Part shown: positions 7,675-16,042 of the stretch, piece after piece
How positions within the stretch are numbered: position 1 is the first letter of the stretch
Layout: each line of letters starts with the position of its first letter
Source: a virus
Direction: 5' to 3' (one strand)
Length of the DNA: 37,396 bases
IMG/VR virus record: IMGVR_UViG_3300029950_000053
Coordinates: 1 to 37,396 of that record
Notes under the pieces: model-generated
The model's database searches: none
What the model was told of the DNA's origin: nothing
What the model saw: the letters and a program-made list of their open reading frames with translations, nothing else
Position numbers and translations under genes: made by a program

Positions 7675-8373
7675 ATGACTAAAGCCCAACCGATAAAACG
7701 CCTGATCGCCCAGATCCACATAGGCAAAAAACAGCTGGGCCTCGACGATGACACATACCGCGCCTTGCTTAAGGGCGCGGCGGGGAAAACCAGCTGCAGC
7801 GATATGTCACTGGGTCAGCTGCACCAGGTGGTGAAAGCCATGAAAGATCGCGGATTTAAACCCAAGGGCAAACCGTCACCCAAAACGCGTGGCCTGAAGA
7901 TTAAATCCCGCGTCGATAAGCTGCGCGCTATCTGGATCACGATGGGCCACTGCGGCCACATCGAAGACGCAAGCGAAACAGCGTTGCTGAGCTGGGTACA
8001 GAATCAGCTGAAAAAGCGCAACGCAGATCCGGTCGATGCACTGAATTGGCTCGACGCCCATAAAGACTGCAATCTGATACTGGAGCAGCTGAAACGCTGG
8101 CGCGACCGCTGCGGTAAAGCCGCATTAAACGACGATTTAAAAATGATCTCCGACGCCACCGCCGCGCTGGAACAGCTGGGCAAAAGTCTGAGTCAGCAGG
8201 ACGTCATTCAGATCCTGCTCGACCACGGAGTTATTACCTGGCACGACCTGTTTAATAAATTAAACCTGCAGCCTCAGCCGCACTATTGCGGCAGCCGTAA
8301 AGAGCTGCGCCCGCTGAGTGTCGTTACCGGCACGACTAACCGTAACGAAACAGGAGCACAGCAATGCAGTTAA
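7675..8373 (+). CDS. gemA: GemA-like regulatory protein (DUF1018)
   Basis: 232 aa. The N-terminal LIAQIHIGKKQLGLDDDTYRALLKGAAGKTSCSDMSLGQLHQVVKAMKDRGFKPK pattern is diagnostic of the GemA/DUF1018 family, followed by a helical region (KLRAIWITMGHCGHI...). Mu GemA alters host gene expression and DNA superhelicity late in early development. The C-terminal third (from about residue 155) is longer than in Mu GemA (about 170 aa) and holds a separate helical segment that includes QQDVIQILLDHGVITWHDLFNKL. It overlaps the next gene by 10 bases. Confidence 0.9.
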   Translation: MTKAQPIKRLIAQIHIGKKQLGLDDDTYRALLKGAAGKTSCSDMSLGQLHQVVKAMKDRGFKPKGKPSPKTRGLKIKSRVDKLRAIWITMGHCGHIEDASETALLSWVQNQLKKRNADPVDALNWLDAHKDCNLILEQLKRWRDRCGKAALNDDLKMISDATAALEQLGKSLSQQDVIQILLDHGVITWHDLFNKLNLQPQPHYCGSRKELRPLSVVTGTTNRNETGAQQCS

Positions 8374-8807
8374 CCCGCTGCCCGGTCTGTCACAGCCGCA
8401 TCGGTTTAGAGCAGCTCGTCCAGGATGAAGCCGGGCGCGAACTGCTGGCGCTGCTATCAAAACTCGACACGCTGACCGGCTCAGTGCTGGTCAGCTATAT
8501 CGGATTATTCCGCTCGGCTAACCGCGATCTTGCCAACGACCGGGCGCTGAAACTGGCGCAGGAAACGCTGGCTATCGAAGCAGTGCAATGGCTGACACCC
8601 GCGCTACAGGAAACCGTAGAGGCAATAAAAGACAAACGCGCTCTGGGCGACGTAAAGCCGCTGAACAATCACAACTATTTAAAGCGGGTTTTGGAAAGCG
8701 TAGTTAAACGCGGCTGTAACGTCGGCACATTACCCGCCCACGCGCCACAAGTAGGTTACGCCACCGGCGCGGCCAGTATTGCACGCATTCAAGACACCAG
8801 CTGGTAA
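8364..8807 (+). CDS. Hypothetical phage protein with N-terminal CxxC
   Basis: 147 aa, with AGGAG just upstream of the ATG. It opens with LTRCPVCHSRIGLEQLVQDEAGRELLALLSKL, a Cys-x2-Cys-His knuckle followed by an all-helical body. The same arrangement occurs in a conserved but uncharacterised group of phage proteins located between gemA and mor. It may bind nucleic acid or a host factor; no function can be assigned. Confidence 0.75.
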   Translation: MQLTRCPVCHSRIGLEQLVQDEAGRELLALLSKLDTLTGSVLVSYIGLFRSANRDLANDRALKLAQETLAIEAVQWLTPALQETVEAIKDKRALGDVKPLNNHNYLKRVLESVVKRGCNVGTLPAHAPQVGYATGAASIARIQDTSW

Positions 8808-8816
8808 GGAGGATTT

Positions 8817-9248
8817 ATGGCCGGTACACAGGAAGAAAATCACGAACTGTTCGGCGACGAGTTAATGTCCGAATCATTACTCGATCACCTGCCGGATATT
8901 TCCGACGAAACCAAACGTAAATGGCCGCGCGATCTCGCGGCCCTGGTTGATATGTATAACGCCACACTGCGGCGCATGAACTACAGCGAAGAAGAAGCGC
9001 AGAAGATTGCCTACACGCTACTCATTGAGTTAGCGACCTATTGCGGCGGCCGCTATATTTATTTACCTAAAAACGACGCGCTGAAAAAAGCCATCCGCGA
9101 CGTTGATCTTTACCGCGACTGGCGCGACCGGGGGATGACGTCCGAAGTGCTGGCCAAAAAATATGATATTTCTCTGCAGCATGCCTACCGGGTGATCGCC
9201 GAACAGCGTAAATATCACATTAAGAAAATTCAGCCGGATTTATTCTGA
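8817..9248 (+). CDS. mor: Mor/C-type middle transcription activator
   Basis: 143 aa (Mu Mor is 129 aa). It has the Mor/C family signature: the dimerisation region ELATYCGGRYIYLPKNDALKKAIRDVDLYRDW, with a glycine turn before the paired strand, then the helix-turn-helix TSEVLAKKYDISLQHAYRVIAEQR. Mor activates the middle promoter by contacting the RNA polymerase alpha and sigma subunits. Only one Mor/C-family gene is present, so it probably does the job of both Mor and C. AAGGAGG (8806-8812) is a strong ribosome-binding site. Its 3' end overlaps the convergent minus-strand gene by 19 bases. Confidence 0.93.
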   Translation: MAGTQEENHELFGDELMSESLLDHLPDISDETKRKWPRDLAALVDMYNATLRRMNYSEEEAQKIAYTLLIELATYCGGRYIYLPKNDALKKAIRDVDLYRDWRDRGMTSEVLAKKYDISLQHAYRVIAEQRKYHIKKIQPDLF

Positions 9249-9799
9249 GTCCGGCTATCCTGCATTATGCCTTGAGTCTCATATAAGAAATCGTCACCGA
9301 TGAGTAGAGGATGGTACTTCAGGCCACCGGGCAATTTATCGGCATGAGCGGCTATAATATTCCCCATTCCATCCCTCTGGCCTTTAATAACGGCAAAGGT
9401 AGTGGCTAGTGAGAAGTCCATTATTTCCATCGAAGGTAAGGTTAACCACGCATGAAGGCTGATATCGTTCGCAGTAACTCCATTCTTTAGCGTACGAAGC
9501 AGACTTTCTTCGGTCTGGAAGAAAAGATTCCTTTCACTTTCTTCAACATATCCAATGGTGTAATAACAAGGACAATCGAAAAATGCGGCTACCACATACT
9601 GTAGTTTCAAATGAATACCCAGACATTGAGCATGAAGTTCTTTCGGCGTTAATTCCCCAAGCACATGACGTATATAACCTGGGAGTCTGTTGTCTTTATC
9701 TTTTGAAAGAATTCCTTCCTCAGTGAACTTTAAATCAGGGCAATCCAGTCCAAACCTTTTTGTTCTTAACGCCGCGTCTTCAAACTCTGATCTATACAT
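9230..9799 (-). CDS. Cargo protein with transglutaminase-like Cys/His/Asp pattern
   Basis: 189 aa on the minus strand within an otherwise rightward region, more AT-rich than its flanks. AGAGG lies 8 bases before the ATG. The family is not recognised by name. The order C59 (at the start of a long helix, AQCLGIHLKLQYVV), a strand ending in TIGYV, H116 in SLHAWLTL and D128 in EIMDFSL is the layout of transglutaminase/papain-like folds (Cys, then GY, then HAW, then D). This is a reading by eye and needs structural confirmation. It is probably an independently expressed cargo gene. A role in host interaction or defence would be a guess. Confidence 0.7.
   Translation of the reverse strand: MYRSEFEDAALRTKRFGLDCPDLKFTEEGILSKDKDNRLPGYIRHVLGELTPKELHAQCLGIHLKLQYVVAAFFDCPCYYTIGYVEESERNLFFQTEESLLRTLKNGVTANDISLHAWLTLPSMEIMDFSLATTFAVIKGQRDGMGNIIAAHADKLPGGLKYHPLLIGDDFLYETQGIMQDSRTQNKSG
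9232..9256 (-). terminator. Possible terminator for the minus-strand cargo gene
   Basis: AGCCGGA (9232-9238) pairs perfectly with TCCGGCT (9250-9256). Read on the minus strand the stem covers the stop codon region and is followed by a T-rich GAATTTTCTT, a weak intrinsic terminator. No T-run follows on the plus strand, so middle/late transcription would pass. Confidence 0.4.
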
Positions 9800-9902
9800 T
9801 TTCTAACCTCTGTCCTTGTTGGGTACGAGTGTAACCGATGTTAAACCCAGCCTGAAATCCCGGCCCGTATGCTGCCTGTTAAATCATCAACAGGGGCAAG
9901 CA
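9800..9902. promoter_or_regulatory. Divergent intergenic region; likely Mor-dependent middle/late promoter
   Basis: This is the only gap between mor and the lysis/head operon and also the upstream region of the minus-strand cargo gene. It contains a perfect dyad, CCTGTT (9875-9880) and AACAGG (9889-9894), whose right arm overlaps the AGGGG ribosome-binding site of the amidase gene. By analogy with Mu, where Mor acts at a promoter just downstream of mor, the activator site should be here. No clear -10/-35 pair was identified. Confidence 0.4.
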
Positions 9903-10406
9903 ATGGGCACCCGCCGAAAATTAACCAACATTACCGCCGTCGTTATCCACTGCGCCGATACCCCAAACGGCCGCGCGAATACCGTCGAAGACATTAACCG
10001 CTGGCACGGTGAACGGCAGCCGCCGTTTACGCGAGACATGAGTATCGCGCCCAAGCATCAGCCCGGCCTTACACACATTGGCTATCACTTCGTCATTGAA
10101 GTCGACGGCGCTATTCGCCCCGGCCGCCCGCTACAGGAAAGCGGTGCGCACGCCTCCGGCTATAACGCCAACAGTATCGGCATTTGTTTAATCGGGCGTG
10201 ACAAATTCAGCGCCGAGCAATGGCACGCGCTGCATGAACTGGTCGCCAACCTCATTACTCAGATACCAACCTGCACCAAAGTGTTCGGCCATCGCGATTT
10301 AAACCCCGGTAAAACCTGCCCCGGCTTTTCCGTAGCGGATTGGATTCATAACGATTACATCCCCGATTTCAATCACATGCTCGATACCGAGGTGAACCAT
10401 GGCTAA
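9903..10406 (+). CDS. N-acetylmuramoyl-L-alanine amidase (endolysin, amidase_2)
   Basis: 167 aa from the ATG at 9903, preceded by AGGGGCAAG; the longer reading from 9816 has no ribosome-binding site. It is a T7-lysozyme-like amidase. The zinc ligands by pattern are H16 (VVIHCADT), H130 (VFGHRDLNPGK) and C139 (KTCPGF), with the substrate-groove motifs INRWH and HIGYHFVIE. It cleaves the amide bond between N-acetylmuramic acid and L-alanine at lysis. There is no signal peptide, so release would need a holin, which is not clearly present among the neighbours. Confidence 0.95.
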   Translation: MGTRRKLTNITAVVIHCADTPNGRANTVEDINRWHGERQPPFTRDMSIAPKHQPGLTHIGYHFVIEVDGAIRPGRPLQESGAHASGYNANSIGICLIGRDKFSAEQWHALHELVANLITQIPTCTKVFGHRDLNPGKTCPGFSVADWIHNDYIPDFNHMLDTEVNHG

Positions 10407-10650
10407 TGCGCTGCTTATTTTACGCGGCCTGATCGGCGGCCTTACGTGGAAGCTGATCGCCGATGCAATTGCCGCATTATTCGGCCGCATTAACTGGACA
10501 GTAGTCCTTGAGCGCTTGCTTACCCGAATATTGGTATCCGTACTGCGCTGGATTAAAGAACTCAGCACCAATGACGTCATTGACGAAACGGTCGACGACA
10601 TCATCAGCCAGCTGAAAGAAAAACGACTGGCAAAAGCGGATGAAAAATAA
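10399..10650 (+). CDS. Small hydrophobic protein, possible holin-like
   Basis: 83 aa. The N-terminal half is hydrophobic or amphipathic (ALLILRGLIGGLTWKLIADAIAALFG, then VVLERLLTRILVSVLRWI) and the C-terminal half is charged and helical. It overlaps the amidase stop by 8 bases and sits in the position where Mu-like phages carry lysis-associated genes. A holin or membrane-associated lysis role is plausible but not shown. Confidence 0.65.
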   Translation: MANALLILRGLIGGLTWKLIADAIAALFGRINWTVVLERLLTRILVSVLRWIKELSTNDVIDETVDDIISQLKEKRLAKADEK

Positions 10651-10895
10651 TGGATATTCTCGACGACGCTAAAAAAGCGGAAATGGAAGACCGCGACCGC
10701 GCGCTGGCCAACCACTTCGCCCGCACCATAGAACCCGCACAGGATATAGAAAACGGCATCGTGTTCTGCATCCGCTGCGGCCGCGAAGTTGAACGCGAAA
10801 GGCTGGAGGTAAAACCAAACGCCGCGCGCTGCGTTGAATGCCAAACCATTCACGAACAACAGGAGCGCCGTAATGGGCATAGAACTGGACTATAA
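10650..10895 (+). CDS. TraR/DksA-type C4 zinc finger protein
   Basis: 81 aa. The MDILDDAKKAEMEDRDRALA N-terminal helix precedes the Cys4 finger C40-x2-C43...C61-x2-C64 (FCIRCGREVE...RCVECQ), characteristic of small phage TraR/DksA proteins. Such proteins can bind in the RNA polymerase secondary channel in the manner of DksA/ppGpp. It starts on the last base of the previous stop codon and overlaps the next gene by 23 bases. Confidence 0.92.
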   Translation: MDILDDAKKAEMEDRDRALANHFARTIEPAQDIENGIVFCIRCGREVERERLEVKPNAARCVECQTIHEQQERRNGHRTGL

Positions 10896-11223
10896 GGCGC
10901 TCGGCTTCTGGCTGCAGTTCGTGCAAGTCGTAGCGACCGGCCTTGTCTTTTTATACGTCTGGATTACCAACCGGCAAAAGGCGAACACTCAGGCCATTAA
11001 GGAAATGCGCGACGAAATCGGCCGCGAAATAAACGGGCTGGATGACCGTTTAATTCGCGTCGAAAAAGACATCGAACATCTGCCGACCCATGATGATATG
11101 GCCAAGCTGCATTCCCGTATTAACGAAACCAGCGAAGCAATAAAGCACATTGCCGGTCAGTTAAATCAGATCGACTGCACCACCCAAATGATTAACCAGT
11201 ACCTGATCGATAAGGGGAAATAA
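10873..11223 (+). CDS. DUF2730-like membrane-anchored coiled-coil protein
   Basis: 116 aa from the ATG at 10873, which has AGGAG 7 bases upstream. One transmembrane segment (about residues 12-31, FWLQFVQVVATGLVFLYVWI) is followed by a long charged coiled coil (KEMRDEIGREINGLDDRLIRVEKDIEHLPTHDDMAKLHSRIN). This layout and the HLPTHDDMAKLHSRIN motif match the DUF2730 family found upstream of gp26/gp27 in Mu-like phages. The role is unknown; a lysis or spanin-like contribution is possible. Confidence 0.85.
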   Translation: MGIELDYKALGFWLQFVQVVATGLVFLYVWITNRQKANTQAIKEMRDEIGREINGLDDRLIRVEKDIEHLPTHDDMAKLHSRINETSEAIKHIAGQLNQIDCTTQMINQYLIDKGK

Positions 11224-11224
11224 T

Positions 11225-11518
11225 ATGGCCTATCACGATATTGTCACCGCCGATCAACGTCTGGTTATTTTGCGCATGCTGGAAGAATCCAACGGCAGCG
11301 CCAATGACTCCGTACTGCAAAAAGTACTCGGCACCTACGGTCACCGCATCAGCCGCGATCAGGTTAAAACCCATTTGTACTGGCTCAATGAGCAAAGCCT
11401 GATAACCATTGAGTCGGTCATGGGTACCGACGTAGCCACCATTACCGGCCGGGGCATCGATGTCGCGCTGGGTCATGCCCGCGTTCCGGGCGTCGGTATT
11501 CCGCGCGCGGGGGGCTGA
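11225..11518 (+). CDS. Mu gp26-like winged-helix protein
   Basis: 97 aa. The whole protein reads as one winged helix (DQRLVILRMLEES..., then DQVKTHLYWLNEQSLITIE, then VATITGRGIDVALG), the ArsR-like fold of the Mu gp26 group that precedes gp27 in Mu-type packaging operons. It lies one base after the DUF2730 stop and its stop directly abuts the gp27 start. Confidence 0.85.
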   Translation: MAYHDIVTADQRLVILRMLEESNGSANDSVLQKVLGTYGHRISRDQVKTHLYWLNEQSLITIESVMGTDVATITGRGIDVALGHARVPGVGIPRAGG

Positions 11519-11519
11519 T

Positions 11520-12092
11520 ATGTCTAAAGCAACCCGAGGCCGGGGCTCCAAGGTCGAACAATTGCCGGATGAGGTGAAAACTTTTCTGGATTCCCTGCTG
11601 CGCGATCGTCAGTTCACACAGCAGGAAATACTCGACGAAGTTAATAAACAAATCGACGCACTGGGCCTGTCTGAGGATGAAAAACTCAGCCGCTCCGGCC
11701 TGAACCGTTACGCGTCCAAAATGGAAGCGATCGGCAAGCGTATGCGCGAAACCAATGCCATCGCCGACGCCTGGGTTAACCGTCTGGGCGATAAGCCGAC
11801 CGGGCAAGTCGGCAACCTGCTGATTCAGATGACGCGCTCAATGGCGTTTGATATCGCGCTCGCCGCGCAGGAAAACGAAGACGAACCAGCCAGCCTCGGC
11901 ATGCTGAAAGAACTGGCGCTGACGATTCAGCGACTGGAAAAAGCCAGCATGGATTCGTTAAAGCGCGAAAAAGAAATCCGCAAAGCTTTCGCCGAAGAAG
12001 CCGCCGCCAAAGCCGAAACCGTCGCGAAACAAGCGGGCCTTACCGCGCGGGCAGTACAGACAATTAAGAATGAAATTTTGGGGATCGCGTAA
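11520..12092 (+). CDS. Mu gp27-like protein (DUF3486), putative small terminase
   Basis: 190 aa from the ATG at 11520, matching the conserved start SKATRGRGSKVEQLPDEVKTFLDSLLRD. The domain order is an N-terminal HTH (about 10-75, with QQEILDEVNKQ and LSRSGLNRYASKM) and a long helical C-terminus (RLEKASMDSLKREKEIRKAFAEE...). It is thought to recognise phage DNA for headful packaging initiated at the left end. It is coupled to the large terminase by a one-base TAATG overlap. Confidence 0.9.
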   Translation: MSKATRGRGSKVEQLPDEVKTFLDSLLRDRQFTQQEILDEVNKQIDALGLSEDEKLSRSGLNRYASKMEAIGKRMRETNAIADAWVNRLGDKPTGQVGNLLIQMTRSMAFDIALAAQENEDEPASLGMLKELALTIQRLEKASMDSLKREKEIRKAFAEEAAAKAETVAKQAGLTARAVQTIKNEILGIA

Positions 12093-13699
12093 TGGCCGCC
12101 GCAGTTGATCAGTCCCTGGGCAAACCCCCGGCAACGCCAGCCCCCAACAAGCTGGCCGAAGCCGTTGTCGGCGCGGTACCGGATTTTATTCCCTACGCCG
12201 CTAACGAGGTTCTGCTCGGCTACCAGAAACGCTGGATCGCCGACGGCAGCCCGTTAAAAATTGCTGAAAAGTCCCGCCGTACCGGTATCACCTGGGCCGA
12301 GGCTGCCGATGCTACGTTAACCGCCAGCGCTGCAAAAAGTGCGGGAGGCACCAACCATTTTTACGTCGGCTCAAACAAAGAAATGGCGCGCGAATTTATC
12401 GACGCCGCTGCGATGTGGGCGCGGGCCTTTGATAAAGCCGCCGGTGAAATCTGCGAAGAAGTGCTGGAAGACGAAGACAAAGACATCCTGACCTTTGTTA
12501 TTTATTTTCCGTCCGGATTCAAGATTCAGGCGCTTAGCTCTAACCCATCAAACCTGCGCGGCATGCAGGGCAACGTCACGATAGACGAGGCCGCCTTTCA
12601 CGATCGCCTGGCTGAAGTATTAAAGGCCGCGCTGGCGCTCACTATGTGGGGCGCTAACGTCCGTTTAATCAGCACACATAACGGCGTTGAAAACCTGTTT
12701 AACGAACTGATACAGGACAGCCGCGCCGGAAAAAAACGCTACAGCATTCACACCATTACGCTCGATGACGCCTGCCGCGAAGGACTGTACCAGCGCATCT
12801 GTCAGATCAAAGGGAACGAGTGGAGCCAGGCCGCCGAAGATGAGTGGAAAGCCGGCCTGCTGAAAGATACCGCCACCGAAGAAGACGCGCTCGAAGAATA
12901 CTACTGCGTGCCGAAGCAATCCGGCGGCAGCTACTTAAGCCGCGCTCTGGTCGAATCGCGCATGACCAATGCGCCGGTGATCCGCTACGAAGGCAGTAAA
13001 GAATTTAATGCCTGGGCCGAGCATTTACGCGAAGCCGAAATGCGCGATTGGTGCGAACAGCACCTGCTGCCCGAACTGGTGCGGCTGAACCCGCAACACG
13101 AACACAACGTCGGCGAAGACTTTGGCCGCTCCGGCGACTTAACCGTTATCGCGCCCATGGCCGTCGACGCTCAGTTAAACCGGCAGGTGCCGTTTTTAGT
13201 CGAGTTGTTTAACGTACCGTTCCGCCAGCAGGAGCAGGTACTCAACTACATTGCCGACCGCCTGCCGCGCTTCAACTGCGGCGCGCTGGATGCGCGCGGT
13301 AACGGCCAGTATTTAGCCGAACAAACCGCCTACCGCTACGGGGCCGATCGCATCCATTGCGTCATGCTGTCGCAGACCTGGTACCGCGACAACATGCCGA
13401 AAATGAAAGCGCTGTTTGAAGACGACCAGATCCGCGTCCCCAAACACGCCGACGTACTCGCCGATTTACGCGCCATTCAGGTGGTTAAGGGCATCCCAAA
13501 AATTCCCGACGTAAAAACCGGCGCAGATAAAGACCGCCACGGCGACGCCGCCATTGCCATCGCGATGGCCGTATTCGCGTCCTTTCAGGAAGGCTACGAA
13601 ATCGACTTCACCCCCGTCCCCAAAACACCTCTGGGCGGCGACCCGTCTGACGCCGACGACTGGGACGACGACAACAACACAACCGGAGGCTGCTGGTAA
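12092..13699 (+). CDS. Large terminase subunit (Mu gp28-like)
   Basis: 535 aa. The ATPase domain has the adenine motif GYQKRW (Q45), the degenerate Walker A EKSRRTGITW (59-68) and Walker B VTIDEAAF with D165/E166. The RNase H-like nuclease domain has acidic residues D343 (GEDFGRSGD), D400 (GALDARGNG) and D485 (DRHGDAAIA). It translocates DNA into proheads and makes the headful cut in flanking host DNA. The size and motifs are those of Mu-type terminases. Confidence 0.95.
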   Translation: MAAAVDQSLGKPPATPAPNKLAEAVVGAVPDFIPYAANEVLLGYQKRWIADGSPLKIAEKSRRTGITWAEAADATLTASAAKSAGGTNHFYVGSNKEMAREFIDAAAMWARAFDKAAGEICEEVLEDEDKDILTFVIYFPSGFKIQALSSNPSNLRGMQGNVTIDEAAFHDRLAEVLKAALALTMWGANVRLISTHNGVENLFNELIQDSRAGKKRYSIHTITLDDACREGLYQRICQIKGNEWSQAAEDEWKAGLLKDTATEEDALEEYYCVPKQSGGSYLSRALVESRMTNAPVIRYEGSKEFNAWAEHLREAEMRDWCEQHLLPELVRLNPQHEHNVGEDFGRSGDLTVIAPMAVDAQLNRQVPFLVELFNVPFRQQEQVLNYIADRLPRFNCGALDARGNGQYLAEQTAYRYGADRIHCVMLSQTWYRDNMPKMKALFEDDQIRVPKHADVLADLRAIQVVKGIPKIPDVKTGADKDRHGDAAIAIAMAVFASFQEGYEIDFTPVPKTPLGGDPSDADDWDDDNNTTGGCW

Positions 13700-15306
13700 T
13701 GCGCAACCCGAATACACTTAAACGCAATCTGGCCCGCCTCGGCAGCGCTAACGCCGGGCAGGCGCTGAAAGAACAGCAGACAGAGTCCGAAGCGCGGGTA
13801 GGCCATATTAAACGCGAGCTGGCCGAACACCCTTCCAAGGGGCTGACCCCGGCACGCCTGCACGCCATTCTGGAAGCCGCCGAACAAGGCGACCTGCGCG
13901 CACAGCACGAGCTGTTCGTCGACATGGAAGAAAAGGACGCCCAGATCAGCTCCGACCTCGGCAAGCGCCGCCAGGCCGCCGCCGAACTCGAATGGCAGAT
14001 CGTCCCGCCGGACAACGCCAGCGCCCAGGAAAAAGCCGCCGCCGAATTTTGCGCCGAAGTATTCAGCGCGCTGGAAGTAGAAGACCTGATTATTGATCTC
14101 GGTTCCGCCATCGGTCACGGCTGGATTAACCTCGAATTAAACTGGATTCAGCGCGACGGTAAATGGCAAATAACCCAGCCCGAAGCCCGCCCGCACAGCT
14201 GGTTCCAGTTGCACCCGGAAGATCAGAACGCGCTCACCCTGCGCGACAACAGCGCCAACGGTGCCGACCTGTGGCCGCTGGGCTGGGTTAAGCACTGCCA
14301 CCGCGCCAAGGCCGGTTATAAAGCCCGCAGCGGCCTGCACCGGGTACTGGCGTGGCCGTATCTGTTCCAGAACTACGCCATCGGCGATCTTGCCGAACTG
14401 CTGGAGATTTACGGCATCCCGGCGCGGCTGGGCAAATACCCACGCAACGCCAGCCAGAAAGAAAAAGGCACGCTGCTGCAGGCCGTAACCAGCCTGGGCC
14501 ACAGCGCCGCCGGCATCATCCCCGAAGGCATGAGCATTGAATTTTTACAGGCCGCCGACGGTAAGTCGGATATGTTCCAGGCGATGATCAGCTGGTGCGA
14601 GCGGGCAAAATCAAAAGCTATCCTGGGCGGCACGCTCACAAGCGGCACCGGCGAAGGCACCAATACAAACGCCCTGGGCAATGTTCACGAACGCGGGTTC
14701 GACAGCCTGATCCGCTCCGACGCCCGCCAGTACGCCAGCACCATCCGCCGCGATATTTTGCTGCCGCTGGTCATGCTCAACTTCGGCATCGACGATCTGA
14801 ACCGCGCGCCGCGCTTTTACCTGGACGTTACCGAAACCGAAGACCTAAAAACCATGAGCGAAGCGCTGCCCAGCCTGGTCGATATGGGCCTGCAGATCCC
14901 GATGTGGTGGGCGCACGAAAAAACCGGCATCCCAAAACCACAAGGCAATGAGCCGGTTCTGCAGCGCATGGCCCAGCCTGCGGCCGCGCTGAAACACCAG
15001 CCCGGCATCGCGGTGTTACGCCAGCAACCGCTGCCGCCCATGGCCCCCGGTGCCGGTGATGAGCTGACCGATCAACTGCAGCAAGCCACGGTCGATCATT
15101 TACGCACCTGGATCGACAGCATCCGCGACATAGCCGCCAGCGCCGCCAGCCTGGAACAACTGCGCGACCGCCTGCTGAACGCCTACGGCGACCTGCCGGG
15201 CGAAGAATTAACCGAAGTTATGGCTCTGGCGCTGACCGTAGCCAGCGCGCGCGGCATCCGCGACGTAGCCGAAGAAGCGGGCCAACTGCCGACTCAGGAA
15301 GGCTGA
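13699..15306 (+). CDS. Portal protein (Mu gp29-like, DUF935)
   Basis: 535 aa. Conserved DUF935 features are visible: LHAILEAAEQGDLRAQHELFVDMEEKDAQISSDLGKRRQAA near residues 53-95, the wing/clip region with RPHSWFQLHPEDQ and RVLAWPYLFQNYAIGDLAELLEIYG, and GTLTSGTGEGTNTNALGNVHERG preceding the C-terminal crown. It forms the dodecameric channel at the unique head vertex and docks the terminase. It starts on the last base of the terminase stop codon. Confidence 0.95.
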   Translation: MRNPNTLKRNLARLGSANAGQALKEQQTESEARVGHIKRELAEHPSKGLTPARLHAILEAAEQGDLRAQHELFVDMEEKDAQISSDLGKRRQAAAELEWQIVPPDNASAQEKAAAEFCAEVFSALEVEDLIIDLGSAIGHGWINLELNWIQRDGKWQITQPEARPHSWFQLHPEDQNALTLRDNSANGADLWPLGWVKHCHRAKAGYKARSGLHRVLAWPYLFQNYAIGDLAELLEIYGIPARLGKYPRNASQKEKGTLLQAVTSLGHSAAGIIPEGMSIEFLQAADGKSDMFQAMISWCERAKSKAILGGTLTSGTGEGTNTNALGNVHERGFDSLIRSDARQYASTIRRDILLPLVMLNFGIDDLNRAPRFYLDVTETEDLKTMSEALPSLVDMGLQIPMWWAHEKTGIPKPQGNEPVLQRMAQPAAALKHQPGIAVLRQQPLPPMAPGAGDELTDQLQQATVDHLRTWIDSIRDIAASAASLEQLRDRLLNAYGDLPGEELTEVMALALTVASARGIRDVAEEAGQLPTQEG

Positions 15307-15307
15307 C

Positions 15308-16042
15308 ATGGCCGATCAGTTTCTGGAGCAACTGGCGGCCCTGCAAATTCGCCTGCGTAAACTGGTACCCACCGAACGCTGGACAGACATCGCCCGCAAC
15401 GCCCACGACCGGGCGTTTGTGGTGGCCGGGGCCATGAAGGCCGACCTGCTGCACGATCTGGCAAAGGCCGTAACCAAGGCAATTGAAAACGGCGGCACCA
15501 TCGAACAGTTCCGCCAGGACTTTGACCGCGCCGTAGAGCGCAGCGGCTGGGCCTATAAGGGCGAACGCAACTGGCGTACCCGCGTGATCTACAGCACCAA
15601 CATGAGCACCACCTACGCCGCCGGGCGGCTGAGTCAGCTGCGCGATCCCGAACTGCAGCAGGTCGCCCCTTACTGGATGTACCGCCACGGCGGCAGCGCC
15701 GATCCGCGCCCCGAACACCTCAAATGGGACAAACTGGTCGTCCGCGCCGACAACCCCTGGTGGCGCATCCATTACCCGCCCAACGGCTGGGGCTGCAGCT
15801 GTTATGTAATAGCCGTTTCACGCGCCAGCGCCGAACGCTTAGGCGGCCGCTTTGAGGAACCGGAAGCAACCCGACCCGGAGACATCGACCCCGGCTGGGA
15901 TTACGCCCCCGGCGACAACGTCAGCACCGAGATCCGCCAGCTGGTACAAAGTAAAGCGATCAGCCTGCCGGACACATTAGCCCAGGCGTTCAGCGCCGCT
16001 ATGCTCGCCCAGCTCGCCGCCCGGTTAACGGAGGTTAAATGA
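15308..16042 (+). CDS. Mu F-like minor head protein
   Basis: 244 aa. The MuF domain occupies the central and C-terminal part: RVIYSTNMSTTYAAGRLSQL, YWMYRHGGSADPRPEHLKWD and WRIHYPPNGWGCSCYVIAVS are the conserved blocks. Mu F is longer (over 400 aa), so this is a compact version missing C-terminal sequence. It attaches to the portal and is incorporated in few copies. It overlaps the next gene by ATGA. Confidence 0.93.
   Translation: MADQFLEQLAALQIRLRKLVPTERWTDIARNAHDRAFVVAGAMKADLLHDLAKAVTKAIENGGTIEQFRQDFDRAVERSGWAYKGERNWRTRVIYSTNMSTTYAAGRLSQLRDPELQQVAPYWMYRHGGSADPRPEHLKWDKLVVRADNPWWRIHYPPNGWGCSCYVIAVSRASAERLGGRFEEPEATRPGDIDPGWDYAPGDNVSTEIRQLVQSKAISLPDTLAQAFSAAMLAQLAARLTEVK

Noticed and set aside
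9816-9902. Amidase start at 9816
   Set aside because: The extra 29 residues are not amidase-like and lack a ribosome-binding site; AGGGG directly precedes the ATG at 9903.
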